A stretch of 64,000 nucleotides of DNA from Darksidea phi (Eukaryota; Ascomycota; Dothideomycetes; Pleosporales; Lentitheciaceae), in assembly GCA_030770425.1 (NCBI GenBank), contig JASJFT010000064.1:124001-188000 (forward strand). Direction: 5' to 3'. This document shows, piece after piece, positions 35,994 to 48,186 of the stretch. Numbering within the stretch: position 1 is the stretch's first letter; every line of letters starts with the position of its first letter. The notes under the pieces are model-generated. The model ran no database searches, had not been told where the DNA came from, and was given only the letters and a program-made list of their open reading frames with translations. A program made the translations under genes and the position numbers.

Positions 35994-37903
35994 ATGGCGG
36001 ACTTCCTCGTTCACTCGTCTAGCAGCAGAGACAGATGCCCAACGCCGACTGAAAGGCCCTGCATGCTCGACGCCACGTGCGCGTCGTATGCATCGGAGCC
36101 GGCGCCTCTGGTCTATTGATGGCCTACAAGCTGCAGCGACATTTCTCCAACTACTCCCTCACCGTGTACGAGAAAAACGCCAAAGTGTCAGGGACATGGT
36201 ATGAAAATCGTTATCCTGGGTAAGTGGCTTGAACCCCCAGGTGTGATTGTGAGGACTGCGTGGGCCGGGGTTCCCGTGTCAATCCCTGCTAAGACCGTCT
36301 TCTGGCAGATGCGCTTGCGATATCCCCTCACACAACTACACTTGGTCGTTTGAGCCCAAGTCCGACTGGTCGGCTGTGTACGCTAGCGCGCAGGAGATTT
36401 TTGCCTACTTCAACAACTTTGCGCACAAGTATGGCCTGCACAAGTACATCAAAACATAACACCAGGTCGCCGGTGTCTACTGGAACAAGCAGAAGGGTGG
36501 ATACAATGTGCACATCACCCAGCTCCAGACGGGCAAGACCGTCCACGATCACTGCGATATCCTTGTCAATGCCGGCGGTATCTTGAACAATTGGCAGTGG
36601 CCTGCTATTCCCGGCATCGACAAGTACAAGGGCGTGCTACTGCACACGGCAAACTGGGACGATAAGATCGATCTCACCGGTTGGCATGTGGGTTTGATTG
36701 GTAACGGGTAAGTTATATCTCCTAAGGCTGCTATTTCCCATACTGATGGTGTATAGCTCCTCTGGCATCCAGGTCCTCCCCACCATTCAGCCCAACGTCC
36801 AAAAGATCACCACTTTCATCCGCGAACCCACTTGGGTGTCCCCTGTGCAAGGCCTCGAGCAACGCATCTTCTTAGATCAAGAGCGTCTCGAATTCGCCAC
36901 CAAGGCCGGCGTCCTCACCGAATATCGCAAGAGCGTCGAGCGCGGCCTCAACGGCCAGTTCGGCATATTCCTCAAGGGCACCAACACCAACGACACCGAG
37001 GCCTCCTTCAGGCAACAAATGTCAGAGAAGTTGAAGAACGAATACCTCGAGGGGCGTCTGATCCCCAGCTGGCACGTTGGCTGTCGTCGTATCACTCCCG
37101 GTGTCGACTACCTAGAAGCCCTTGGCAAGGACAACGTCGAGGTCTTATACGGCGAGGTCAACGTAATCACCGAGTGCGGCTGCCTCTGTAACAACGGCCA
37201 AGAATACTCCATCGATGTTCTCATCTGTGCAACGAGTTTCAACACCTCCTTCAAGCCGCGCTTCCCCGTCATCGGCCCCTCAGGCCAAAACCTCCAAGAC
37301 ATCTGGGCCAACGAGGCACAATCGTACTTTGGTCTCGCCGCAGCCGACTTCCCCAACTACCTCATCTTCCTCGGTCCCAACTGCCCTATCGGCAATGGCC
37401 CCGTTCTCACTGCTATTGAGTGCTAGGCAGACTACATTTGCAAACTCATCGATCGCTTTCAAACACAAAACATTTCTACGTTTGCGCCCGGGGCCGAGGC
37501 TGTGGTTGACTTTATTGCCTTTAAGGACTAATTCATGCAGAGGACTGTATGGCAAGATCCCTGTCGCTCATGGTACAAAGGCCGTCCCGATGGTCCTATC
37601 ACTACGCTATGGCCGGGCTCTACACTGCACTACATCGAAGCTATGATGGAGGTACGTTATGACGATTGGGATGTCAAGTACAACGGCAACCGCTTCGCGT
37701 GGCTGGGTAATGGACGTTCACAGACAGAGCTTGATCCTACTGCCAACTGGGCATACTACGTGCGGGACAAGGATGACGACGAGCCGCTTTCGCGCGGCCG
37801 CAAGCTGCAGCAAATTAATAAGAGCGGAACTCTATCACCGAAGGCAGGAGTCAGCTTGGTGGGCGGGACGGTCGATGAGACGGCGGCGGAGCCTAAGGTG
37901 TAA
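35994..37903 (+). pseudogene. Baeyer-Villiger-type flavin monooxygenase, disrupted
   Basis: Exons would be about 35994..36219, 36309..36707 and 36757..37903. The product shows an FAD site (VVCIGAGASGLLMAY), the BVMO fingerprint in the form YKGVLLHTANW (canonically F-x-G-x3-H-x3-W/P, here with Tyr first), an NADPH site (VGLIGNGSSGIQ) and a long C-terminal half. Three in-frame stops interrupt it: TAA at 36457-36459, TAG at 37424-37426 and TAA at 37529-37531. Each sits where Gln would fit, and each is one C-to-T change from CAA or CAG. Near the start the coding register also moves: MADFLVHSSS, then TDAQRRLKGP, then VRVVCIGAG lie in three frames. Intact enzymes insert oxygen into ketones or aldehydes, often in secondary metabolism. 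The otherwise clean frame implies recent loss. Confidence 0.85.
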
Positions 37904-38664
37904 GAAGATAATGGTGTAGTGGATCTTTCGCATTCCCAATCCCCCATTCAAGTTTGAGATATGAGCGCTTTTTCCTTATGACGGCTTCTTCGTACGATAA
38001 AATACGTAGAGCATTGAATAAATACTCTCTCCTTTATAACATGCAAAAAAAAAAACAATGGCTTCGCACGACTATGCTATGCTGCCGGTGAAGCAAAAGT
38101 GCAAAAGTGCATTGATCCCTCAACCACACACCCTATATTTGCAAGCACGCATACCCGGCACACAACTCTAAAGGGCGCCCATATTCGTAAAACTGATCTA
38201 TATTCACCCAAAATCCGTACAACTATATGTAGCGAAACACGTCCCATAGACCTGCCATCGATCGCTGCAATAAAAATGTAAAAAGCGAAAAGCAACCGAG
38301 CTCGACAAGGATGGTATCATAAAGGGACATGACAACGAAAGCATGAAGCGCAATTCCCCGCATTCAAAAACTAGACTAACGCGCTCGAGAGCTGATCCAA
38401 CATCTGCGCCTCCAGTTTAAACGCCCGTTGCGCTGATAGCTTTCAAGATGGGTTTCTCTTCAAAACAGCAGAATAGCTAAAGATTTGCAAATGGCCAAAC
38501 CCCTTTTAGATACTCAAACCTGACGTCGACAAAATCATCCACTCCCCTATATCTATGAAGCTTCTAGCCCCTCTCTCTTTCATGAAAAAAAAAACAAAAA
38601 AAAAAAACAAAAAAAAAAAAAGGTAAAAGACAAAAAGGAAAGCTTCGCACTGACCCTGCACCAA
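37904..38664. other. Intergenic/3' flank with an A-rich tract
   Basis: The 3' flanks of convergent units. The A-tract at 38584-38622 is listed separately. No gene seen. Confidence 0.45.
38584..38622 (+). repeat. Poly(A) tract interrupted by single C
   Basis: Three A-runs of 10-13 bases are separated by single C residues, within 90 bases downstream of the minus-strand F-box gene stop (T-rich on that strand). It could be a simple repeat in the 3' UTR or the trace of an inserted poly(A) tail. Confidence 0.85.
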
Positions 38665-41601
38665 CTATCCCTTTCCCGTTCTCCACTTACCATCCGCCAC
38701 TGTCTCAAACCTAACCTTGCGCCCCCTACTCCTCACACTTTCCACGCCGCCCGCTTCCAACCACCTCCCCAAGTTCTTACATTGACTGACGTCAAAGAGT
38801 TCCAAATCTCTGCATCCCTCAACCACAGCTTCGACGCCAGTGCCCGTAACCCGTACGCAACCACGGACAGAGAGATGGCGCAGTTCGAGTAGATGTAAAG
38901 ATATGCAGCGGAGGGAGGTGTCGGAAACCGCAGAACCACAGAAGGCGAGATTAAGGTGAGTGAGGGCGGGAAGGCCGAGCGCAAGTACTTCGGTGGCGGT
39001 GTCGGACAGGGCGCAGCAGAATGACTGGGGATGGTCAGTATGGTCTTGTCAGAAAGGGTAAAATAATGCACTTACCAAATCCAATTCTCGTAGCCCCTTG
39101 GCTGCATTGGTCAGATACACGATTGCATTATCGGTCAGATACGTGCAGTCTGCCAGACACAACTTGGTCAACCGTGGGAATGGATACACACTCCAATGCT
39201 GAAAGCCAATGTCGGTGATTGTGGTGCATCTCGTAAGATCGATCTGCTCAATTCGGTTCGCAGCATGCACTGCGATGTGTGCCATTGAGCGATCCGTGAT
39301 GTGTTTGCAATAGCTCAGCGTCAAGCGACGCAGCTTCGGACATCCAACAACGGTGCCGGGAGGAAGTGGCTGCGGAACAGGCTGTCCGGCCGCTCCTCCC
39401 GCCTTCTGGCCAAATGAGCGACGATGAGCCATCTGCGCTTGCTGCGCGTGCGCCATGATCATAGCAGGTGGCAGTTCCGGGACGATCCATCCAATAACTC
39501 GAGCGAGCAGGTTGTCACCAACTTTGCGGCAGTTGCTCAGATCAACCTCTTCCAAGCCCTTTGCCTTTTGCACCATCTCAAGCACTGCAGGTCCCGTTAT
39601 GTCCCACACGCTTTTCATGCGCCATATTCTAACACTAGACGCGCAGGTCGATCCAAGCGCGGCAAAACCTTCGTCTGTCACATGGAAGCAATTGCTAATG
39701 TCTACTTCTTTGGGTCGGCTGCCAACGAAGGGACATATGATGTCTCTCAATGCTTGATCGGTTACTCTGCGGTTGTACTTGGTGAGGTCTAGGGTGTGTA
39801 AGATGTCTGGTGAGGTGTGAATGAGGTGTTTCCAATGTGTAGATACGAGACGCAATTGCATCAGCTCGTATATGTCAAGATAACTGTAGATGTTGGTTAG
39901 GATAGCGTCCGATAGGATGCCTTTGCTAAATCTGCTTGGGCGCCGGATGATCCTAGGTCGCTTGATCTCAAACGCAGGTTCGGGTGGAGTCGAGTTGTGC
40001 TTCGACAGTGGTGATGGTGAGAGAGGCGCGCCATTCGGAGAGGGTGATTTGGACAAGCCGCCGTGCGAGCTTGTAGGTGAATCTGGAGTGGGAGGTGCAA
40101 GAGAGCCTCGGCGTGATCTTGACCTGACGTTATCGAGATCAAGGTTGAGAAAGGGGTCTGGATCAAAAGGCTCCATCATCTTCTCTCTTCGTGATGGCGT
40201 CATGGGGCTGTCTATTGTTGTTGGCGTGTCGCTAAAGGTAACAGTCGGTACGCTCCCTTTCCTTGGTGTCCGCGGGACGATGGTGTCGGCAATGGCTAGG
40301 GAATCGATTTTTGGAGTGTTGTCTAGAGCTCCCGTCATGGGGGTATCATGGTCCTTGGCTGTCTGGAGACGTTCTTTTGCGACTTGCTCGACCTGTCGGC
40401 GCACATCTGGTGTACATCTTTCCCAAAGCTCGTTGAGCACATCGCCACTGATCATCAGGCACTCCACAGACGTGACGGAACGAACTGTGGCAGTCCGACA
40501 AGGTGCGAGCGACAGACTTGTTACTTCACCGAAGTATTGGCCCATGCCCAAGCGCGCCTTGACCTGCTGAAAGTTGGGTTCACCAGCGGAAAACGAGTTC
40601 CTTCGTTCTAGCAACATGGCGGCATCTCCGTTCTCTGTCGGCGGCTTGTTATTTACAACCTCGACGTCGCCCTTGACGATGAAATAGACGTCGCGACCTT
40701 GAGTGCCTTGCTTGATTATGTCGGTGAAAGGAGGGAAGGAGCATGGCTGTGCGTTTAAGCCAATGAAGTGGAGGATGTCGGGGGGTAGGCTCGAGAATAG
40801 CGGGAGTTCTTTCAGCAGGAGTCTCACATTTAGACTCCCACTACCGAAACCGCTCATGGCGGCAACATCGGCGAGACCCGGGCTCGGAGATTTCCTCTTC
40901 TTGTACAGGCTGATGACCTCTCCGTCTTGCATGGACCCCCGTTCCGACATTACGACATCGCCATCAACACGATCGATGGGGCGTTTGCTGGGCCGTGCTA
41001 CGAGCACAGGCTGCTTCTTCCCCATCTCTTTCTTCCTCCGCTGCAGAATGGACAGACGCTCCTTGGCTTCGTCCATGATTGCGCGCTCCACGTCGGGGAA
41101 CTTTGGGAGCTCCTTCTCCAAATCTTCCTTGTTCAGGCGCACGACCAGCGAGCGCATGTTGGCGATGATGTTGGCGGTGCGGGGAATATTCATCAAGATG
41201 CCAATTTCGCCAAAGAAAGCGCCGGGCTTTAGCTCTGCGTATGTGCTCTCTCCGTCGCGCGACGTGACTTGCACAGAGCCGCGGACCAGCCAGTACATGG
41301 CCTTCCCTTGCTCGCCTTCGGTGAGGATGGTGTCGTGCGCCTGGTAGAGCTGGGGCTTGAGGTGCATTCCGATTGCGGCAAGGAAAGAGTCGGGCGCTGA
41401 GAGGAAGAGCGGAAAGGAGCGGAGTCTGTCCAGCAGGTCCAGCGGCAGCCCTTGGATGCTCGATGTAAGAGGAGAGGGGCGGATGGGTCTGGTCGGGTTT
41501 GTATCGGACTCGTACGCCCGCACCATGGCGAAGGGGTCCGGGACCATGACGCCGCCATTGGCTCTGCCCGCAGCGGGCGCGCCGGATCTGTACCTGCGCA
41601 T
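38665..41601 (-). CDS. Two cyclic-nucleotide-binding domains + F-box + LRR protein, 961 aa
   Basis: Exons complement(39076..41601, 38665..39024), one 51-nt intron (GTAAGT...CCCCAG), total 2886 nt. Residues about 60-170 and 262-395 are two cNMP-binding beta-rolls. Their phosphate-binding cassettes read FFGEIGILMNIPRTAN and YFGEVTSLSLAPCRTATV, both keeping the Gly-Glu and Arg of ligand-binding members. A Pro/Ser-rich linker follows. At about 562-605 an F-box (LSDAILTNIYSYLDIYELMQLRLVSTHW) should bind Skp1, followed by LRRs of the cysteine-containing type (VDISNCFHVTDEGFAAL, LTLSYCKHITDRSMAHI) to near the end. The layout predicts an SCF ubiquitin-ligase substrate receptor whose activity could respond to cyclic nucleotides. 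Similar fusions occur across filamentous ascomycetes; function there is poorly known to me. Cytoplasmic or nuclear, no TM or signal. Confidence 0.9.
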
Positions 41602-42659
41602 GGTGGTGGTGGGCGTGCAGCGGGGGGAGGGGCTGCGTCGGGGTTGTAGAGCGGATCAGACTGGTTCGAGAGGACGGGGGCGGCGTTTGACGGACGAGGC
41701 GAAACAGGACGCGGAGGACTGCTCTGCGAATAAATCTACGGGATCAGCGCACAGCCGGAGCCATCTGTCCGGGGGCGAGCAGTGTTCGGGGTGGGTGGTG
41801 GAGTGGTGGGTGTGGGCTACGGTGCGAAACAGCGCTCGGAAGCGTCGGCGCTCATTGGTGGCGCAACGAGGAGAGGAGACTCGAGGCCACGAAAGACGGA
41901 AGACGAAAGACGAAAGGCGGCGAGCGGCGGGCGGCGGGTGGTAGGTGGTAGGCGGTAGGCGGCGAGTGGAGTTTGGCGGCGACGTGGGTGAAAGGGCGGG
42001 ATTGAGCAATGATTGTTTGCGTGTCGACGTGCAGCTACGCGTAGACGGCGGCGTGACAGCGTGGGAAGGGACGGTGGGCGATGCGGGCAACGGCGGCTTG
42101 GGGCTTGGTGGGTCACAGCTTCCATAGAGCTTCTAGAAGGAAGGGGCCACACACCCTTCCGAAACAAGGCGAGAGACAAGCGAGCGCGAGCGCGTGCACT
42201 CCCTCTCCTCCCTCTCCCTTCTTCTTCCCCTCTCCCCAACGGCTCGCCCCTTTCGCCTTACGTGCTGTCTGTGCGAATTGATCTTTCGTCCCAGGCGCCT
42301 CGTCCAGCATCCTCGTCCGGCATGCATTCAGATGGTGTTGCTTCGGGTGCAGCCCAGCGTGTGCTATTTGTACCACGCTGAATGCTGTTGTCGAAGCCAC
42401 GCACCACCCCTGCAGCGCCCCTCCCCTCGCCGCACGAGATTCACACGTGACCGACTTCGGAGCATCGTCATGTCCCGCGTCCTGGCCAGCTTCAAAATGG
42501 CATCCATTACTTATATGCATAAAAGGACAGATTCTGACATCTACGAGGATATCGAACGACCGACCGTACCTCCCAACAGCGTCCGTTTTCCTGCAGGAAC
42601 ACGCTCCGCCTTTTCATCCTAATCCTGAGACACCCAGCACACTAAGCGCCTGCTCACTC
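41602..42659. promoter_or_regulatory. GC-rich upstream region of the F-box gene
   Basis: About 1 kb without a supported gene. At 41920-41975 there is a degenerate GGCGG/GGTAGGC repeat. A CT-rich stretch lies at 42200-42245, and CACGTG at 42444-42449. Long open frames on both strands reflect high GC content and have biased composition. Confidence 0.45.
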
Positions 42660-43772
42660 TCAATAGTATTCTCGCTCGCGCTCGCTGCGCCGCCGTTCTC
42701 GCTGCTCTCCGCGACTCCCGCGCTCCCCGCGCTCATCCTCTCTCCGTCTCTTATCCTTGCGCCTGTCCCACAGCTGTTCAGCCTCGCGTGCTCCTAATCC
42801 GCCAACGACCGCGCCCAAAACCATAGACACTGAGTTCGCTACCGGCTGGCTCTTTTTCACCCGGCTGCCGGCCAAACCTCCTGCAAATGCGCCTAGTATA
42901 ACAGCCGCTGCCCGGTTTTTAGCGTTGGGCGATTTGGAGCGTGCTCGACCAGGCGCCGATCCGTAGCGTCGATCTGAGCTACGCGGTGGGGACCACGAAG
43001 ACCGTCGTCGGGAGGGTAGCGCTCGTTCGCGAGCGCCCGGCGCATCCTCAGCCGCATATCCATACTTAGCCGGCGGGGGTCCTCGTCGCTGGTCCATGTT
43101 AGCGCTTTGCTACCGCTCGAATCCATCTTCAAGCACCACTTGGAGACGAGCTGGGCATAACTTACCGTGACCGCTCCAGCATTCCCGTAAGCATCCCGAT
43201 ATCTCCCAGGGGACTGTTCGCGTCCTCCAGCTTTATACCGGTGGTCGCTTGTTGCATTATATCCTAAGCCCGTGTCTTCCGCAACCCCATCATCTCTCCA
43301 GTTATCTCCCCCCCTGTCGGATTCATACGCTCCAGACATACCCGGCTTCCTCGGATGTTCTCTATCAGATCCAGCCTCGTTCTCGCCGTGTCGATCGCTA
43401 GGTAACCGATGATGCGAACGCTCTTGCGGCGGAGGTGGTGATAGATCTTGGGACAGACGGGTCTGCTTATATTCGTCTTGTGTCGAACGGTCTCGGTACG
43501 AACGGTGCTGGTCTGAACCGTCTCGATGCGAACGGTTGTTGTGAGTGTGCTTCCCAAAAGGCGACAACTTAGGCTTGTGTTGCTTCGCAAAGTCAACTAC
43601 AGCGTCGTGATATTTGTCCGTAGCCCGATCAATGCCTTCGAAGCCGAGTTCCTAAGCAAGACGACCGCAATGATCAGCGCAGCTCTCCGAGCAAATACCA
43701 CTACAAGTATGCCACGCACGACCAAGAAAGAATATGCATGCTTACGACAAGGTCCTCGTAGTCGTCTGCCAT
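42660..43772 (-). CDS. Arg/Ser-rich protein with glycine-zipper helices, 313 aa
   Basis: Exons complement(43746..43772, 43166..43651, 42660..43088); introns of 94 nt (GTAAGC...CTTAG) and 77 nt (GTAAGT...ACCAG with CTAAC nearby); total 942 nt. The first exon codes only nine residues (MADDYEDLV) and splices in frame to ELGFEGIDRATDKYHDAVVDFAKQHK. The centre is very hydrophilic, full of Arg, Ser, His and Asp. Near residues 235-285, AAAVILGAFAGGLAGSRV and VSMVLGAVVGGLGARE form two Gly-x3-Gly-rich hydrophobic helices, the pattern called a glycine zipper, which packs helices in membranes. The tail is Arg/Glu-rich (RREDERGERGSRGEQRE). Function unknown; membrane insertion is plausible for the zipper pair. 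Confidence 0.8.
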
Positions 43773-44316
43773 GACGCTGGGACGTTTTTTAGGATCGGAC
43801 ACTGTCCGCGCCTATTTCGAAATGTTTGATGATTTACCAAGTGAACAGTGAATGAACTAAAGGCTATCGGGTGCAAGTAGCTCCTTTGGTGGTGCGATCC
43901 CCGAGGCCGATGACGTTGCTGTGCAGCCTTGATCCTTGGCGCACGTGTGATTGGAACAGGTAGACCCAGGCGTAGATCAGCAGGATGCGAAGCACGAACT
44001 GTGGCAATCCCCTGGGAGGTTATCACACTCTTCTTTTGAAGTAGAATGCCACTCAGAGGTTGTTGTTCCACTGGTAGTGGCGTAGAATACGTCGCACGCC
44101 CCAACGCCTAATTGTCAGAGAGAACCGCCATCGCTTTTCTTCTTTCCAATCTTGACCTGACACCACGGAAAACCTCCATAATGACAATATCATACAATTA
44201 CGCCTCCCAGCTATGCAAATATCCGCCCATGCCATGCATCTTTTCATTTTCACTCATAGATAATCACCCCGTAGTGACCCAATACTTGAGCCAAACCAAA
44301 AGGGAAATAAGCACAT
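43773..44316. other. Intergenic, no gene seen
   Basis: Upstream region of one minus-strand gene and 3' flank of the next. Only short frames with frequent stops. Confidence 0.45.
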
Positions 44317-44793
44317 TTAAGCCTTCGCCAGCTCCAGCAACCTGCTGTGCTGCTCCGGATGCGTTTTCTCAACGTTTCCCTTGGCCATCTTCTTCATCAT
44401 AAAATTCCCATCAATCTCGACATCCTCGACCAACTTGTCACCTGTAACGCGCCATTTTCCCGTGATTGTGAGTGTGCCGACCGGGGGCTTGGCGTTGACG
44501 AGAGTGTTGACACCGTCGGGGACATTGGTGAGGGTCAATTTGTAGGCTGTCTGGACGGGTATTAGTATGCAATGGCATGGTTAGGGGTAGAGAGTAGGTC
44601 ATACCTGGCCGAGAGGCTTCTTGTCCGTAACCGTGTAAACGGCCTGCGAAGCCTGGTCCCCGCTTTCGAACTCATAGGAGATGAGTTGTGGGCAGAGGGT
44701 TTTGATCATGAGGTCGTGGTTGTGGAGAGCGGCGATTACGGTGGCGCTGGAGAGGCCGATGGGGATAGGAGTGGAGACGTTGGTGGTAGCCAT
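44317..44793 (-). CDS. DUF7053-family small protein, 140 aa
   Basis: Exons complement(44605..44793, 44317..44550), one 54-nt intron (GTATGA...GTCCAG with an ATACTAAT branch site), total 423 nt. The sequence reads MATTNVSTPIPIGLSSATVI, a middle TVTDKKPLGQTAYKLTLTNV across the junction, then KPPVGTLTITGKWRV and DGNFMMKKMAKGNVEKTHPEQH. This matches the small fungal proteins grouped as DUF7053. Their pattern of a long amphipathic beta-sheet with a final helix suggests a START/SRPBCC-like ligand-binding fold, though no substrate is known. No signal peptide or TM segment; probably cytosolic. The family label is from memory of the pattern. Confidence 0.8.
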
Positions 44794-45639
44794 TGCGGTT
44801 ATGGAATTTGGTGGAATGGGGTGTTTTATCGTTTGCTGATTAGGATGAGGTGATATGTCACACTGGATGTTGATATTCCAGCAAGGGGATGAGATGGGGG
44901 ACTTATATACACCTCAACTATCGCAAGTCCCCGAGCTCCGTCTGCCGGTACACTTGGATCATGACTTCAAGAGACCGCCCCTCGAGTCGGTCTGCAACCC
45001 ATGGATCACGCTTTCAATCTCCCCAAGCTTCCGTTGTTTTGCCCTAAACGACAAGTCAAGCCGCACATCCAAAATAGAAGTTGCCGAAACAGACTAACAC
45101 GTACCCACGAGTAGGAACAAGACGCGCAGATATCTGGAATCAATATTGCCGAGACTAGAGCAGATAGTGCGGTAGCGAGCCGCGGAGTGCGTAACGGCGT
45201 GGCTGCGTACGGGGCGTTCTTGCGTTCCCGTCGATTTAGAATTAACGGGCAACATGTTCGTCTCCAGGACCGAACAAATGTGCTGTGAGAAGCGTCTTGG
45301 CTGATCTGAATCGTTTTGCCCAAACACCGGTCTCGTCATACGGCTCTCCGCAAGGCGTTGGAACAATATCTCGCGTATCTCCAACCCTCTTGTACTGCCC
45401 TTTTCCCAATTCGATTTTTCCAGGAGCAGGGTAGCGTGGGAAGAGGAGAAGCGGCTTGACGGGAGGTGGTAGTACCGGCTTAGCTTATGGTGCTTGCATG
45501 ACTGAGTTCGGCCTCCGGCTCCCCGCAGTCGGCATTTCAGCGTGTAGGATTCCGGCCCTGTCTTCGCTTTCCCTTTCTTCCGCAAGACATCAGCGTCGCT
45601 CGAGCTTGCATTGTTGATTCAAGTTGGCCCAGTTTGAAA
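44794..45639. other. Intergenic, unsupported long minus frame
   Basis: A 163-codon minus frame at 45094-45585 has an Arg/Ser-rich composition, no domain and overlaps other frames; not called as a gene. Confidence 0.4.
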
Positions 45640-46447
45640 AGAGTGCTGGAGCCATCCTGCCTACCGATTGAACTATTCGATGCCGTCGCAGACTATGCGA
45701 CGGAGAGGAAAAACGACTTCTGGACACTCTGCAACCTTTCCCCCGTCTCTTGCCGGTAGTATGCCGCTCTAAATACCAGAACCTACACAAAATGGTCGTA
45801 CGACCGCGAAGATCATTCAATTTCGTCTTTGTGGAAGTTCCTTCGCTCCATAATCGGCACTAGACGGATTGCGCATGGGCTCGACATTCGAAACTGGACA
45901 TTTGACTCGTCTTTGGACACAGTCGTCTCGTCCTCTCCGACGATGGACCTTTTCTTAGTATGGAACGCAATTCGCACCCTGCTGTCGGTGGATCCACGAA
46001 ATACGACAACGCTATACACTCACCTACTGGAAACGGACATCTTCCTCGCCGGAGTGCTTCAAAGAGCAAGCAGAGGTCCTTTTAACAAATACCCTTTGAA
46101 CAGCCTCCGCGGGGCTCGTCTTAAAAATGCTTGGAACTACCGAACAGAACGGCCGAGCACATGCCACGTACACGCTCGAGCTCGATTATCTCCGGCTTGT
46201 ATTCCAGTTGCCAAACTTCAGAGGTTTGATTCAAAGTCACACGGAACCTTGGAACGTTTTCAAAGACAGTTTAAAAACACCAAGTATTATATATATGACC
46301 TATATCTACCGCGACCGCTCCCTGCTTGCGAATCTCGAGAGGTTAGCACTTATTACACTACCCACGGCAGTGACAAAGTTAGCAATCTTCCTTAATGACT
46401 GCAACATGTTTAAAAACTGTAACCAGCTCTCCACCGCCGTCTTATAG
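45640..46447 (+). pseudogene. F-box-like protein relic
   Basis: From about 45650 the plus strand reads LPIELFDAVADYATERKNDFWTLCNLSPVSCR, the F-box-like opening of a large fungal family. A TAG then follows in frame before YAALNTRTYTKWSYDR, and the frame continues into LWKFLRSIIGTRRIAHGLDIRNW and a helical repeat region. A frameshift near 46110 moves the coding register to LVLKMLGTTEQNG and NLERLALITLP, which ends at 46447. No ATG precedes the F-box in frame. Intact relatives are about 400-600 residues and often belong to expanded, poorly studied families. The stop, the shift and the missing start mark it as a relic. Confidence 0.65.
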
Positions 46448-47734
46448 GAGGGTGCATAGTAACGCAAAGATTCTACCGAGCATTCGGATATCTATCGAGA
46501 TTGCACCGGATGTGCGCCACCGGTATATTCATTGTGCTAGCAGTTTACAATTGGGACCCTTGCGGGAATTCAAACTTGTTGGACGGCTCTATATCCAGCT
46601 ATAAGTTCTTCTGGGGGGTTAGCGCCTTTCCGCTTGAGAGATACCATACCTCCGAAACTCGAGTCACTAACCGTCTACGGGAATGAAGGGATGGCGGAAA
46701 CAAAACTCTAAGCCGGCCTTTGCAGGATGCCATACCAAGCACAGAGCTCCCACACACAAGTTACGTTATTTCTGGACATGTTCTGACGATTTGCCAGAGT
46801 ATGGTAAAGATTCGCGAGTCGCACTTACCCTCTGTGCTTCCCTGTTTAAGGCTTGAGGCTTTTGTTCGCTGCACTGCTCCCGATACACTTTGTGCATTTC
46901 TTTGTACAACTCTCCATATCGAAAAACTCGCAAGCTGTTATCATAACCAAGAACGATTTTACATGTTCAGTACAGCATCGCGATCGTAAGTTACCATTCG
47001 TAAGCCAGTATTCATTTCAATGCTGGCTCACTTAGTTGCATCATCTAATATGACTACAATTATCTTGTTTTACATAAAAGATCTTGATCAGCGATTGGAG
47101 ATATAAAGAAGTAGAGGGAGTACTTAGTATTCTTATATATAAGCTATTTAATACCTAGGTATTTTATAGAAACGTCCTATAGCTACTAGTCCTAATTAGG
47201 GCTTAGTAGTTCCGCCGTTCGGCCTTTAAGACGATCTAAGTAGTACGCGACAATCGTATGTCTAAAGGGCTACTACGTCTATTTACGCTATCGAACGCGC
47301 GAATTATATAAAATAATACGATTAACACTTTTATATAACTTAGGTAGAGGGCTATACCTATTTATATAATTTTTAGATTCTAGCTTTATACCCCTATGTG
47401 TTAAAAAACAATAATGTAGATATTATTTTACGTCTAATCGATTCTTTATCTTTATAGCTATTTTTACAATCCGATATAATATTTCCTTCTAGCCGCGCAG
47501 CGCCTGCGCAGTCTGCCGCTGCTCAGCAGCTGGCTGATATCGAGCGCAGCAGCTGGCTCAGTATCCAGCACCAACGCACACACTGACGCGACGACGGTAC
47601 GCTACCTCCCCCTAATAGAAACAACGATTTGGTGGCCTGAGGGGAATAAGAAGGCTTTATATAATCACAGCGTATATACGCTAGAGCGAGAAGCCCGTTG
47701 GTAGGTGGGTAGTAGGGGGGGGTTGGGCGGTTGT

Positions 47735-47937
47735 TCGTAACGCAAACTCGACGGAAAACGCAGCGGCTTGTACGCGATACTTCGAACCTATAGCGATAGG
47801 TTAGAGCGCTTAAATATATATTAGATAGGGAAATACTTACGCTACCTATATAATCCGGTACTATAGTAATAGCTAGTCGTAGTGTTGTATAATAGATAAA
47901 TAGGTGCTGAAGCTAACCCCGCTCGTAACGCAAACTC
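47735..47937 (+). repeat. 15-bp direct repeats 188 bp apart
   Basis: The word TCGTAACGCAAACTC occurs exactly at 47735-47749 and at 47923-47937. In AT-rich surroundings such a match is unlikely by chance and may mark ends or duplicated parts of a decayed element. Confidence 0.5.
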
Positions 47938-48186
47938 AATACCGCTTTCTGGGTGACTGTTCCACTTTCTTAAAGGCTATACGCTAATAAGCAGGAAGGC
48001 AGTTCCACTATCCCTGTAGTGACTGTAACTTATGCCTACTTTGTCAAACATCACGGTGGCTGAGATAGGGAACATGTGGCAGGGGCTAGGTCGCGCACAT
48101 ATATATGGACGGTATGCCCCTTGGTCTAGATAGATAAGAAAGAAATTGAACAATTACTCACTCAATAACCCCAGAAAGACGTCCCC

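Noticed and set aside
36457..37531. Stop codons in the monooxygenase as evidence of a reassigned genetic code
   Set aside because: The intact genes in the window end at ordinary TAA/TAG/TGA stops, so the breaks are specific to this locus.
39890..40570. 226-codon plus-strand frame
   Set aside because: Antisense to the clear CNB/F-box coding region.
41656..42520. Several long Arg/Pro-rich frames upstream of the F-box gene
   Set aside because: GC-rich repeats keep all frames open; composition is biased and no splice or domain support exists.
45094..45585. 163-codon minus-strand frame
   Set aside because: No recognisable fold, overlapping frames equally open, and low-quality composition.
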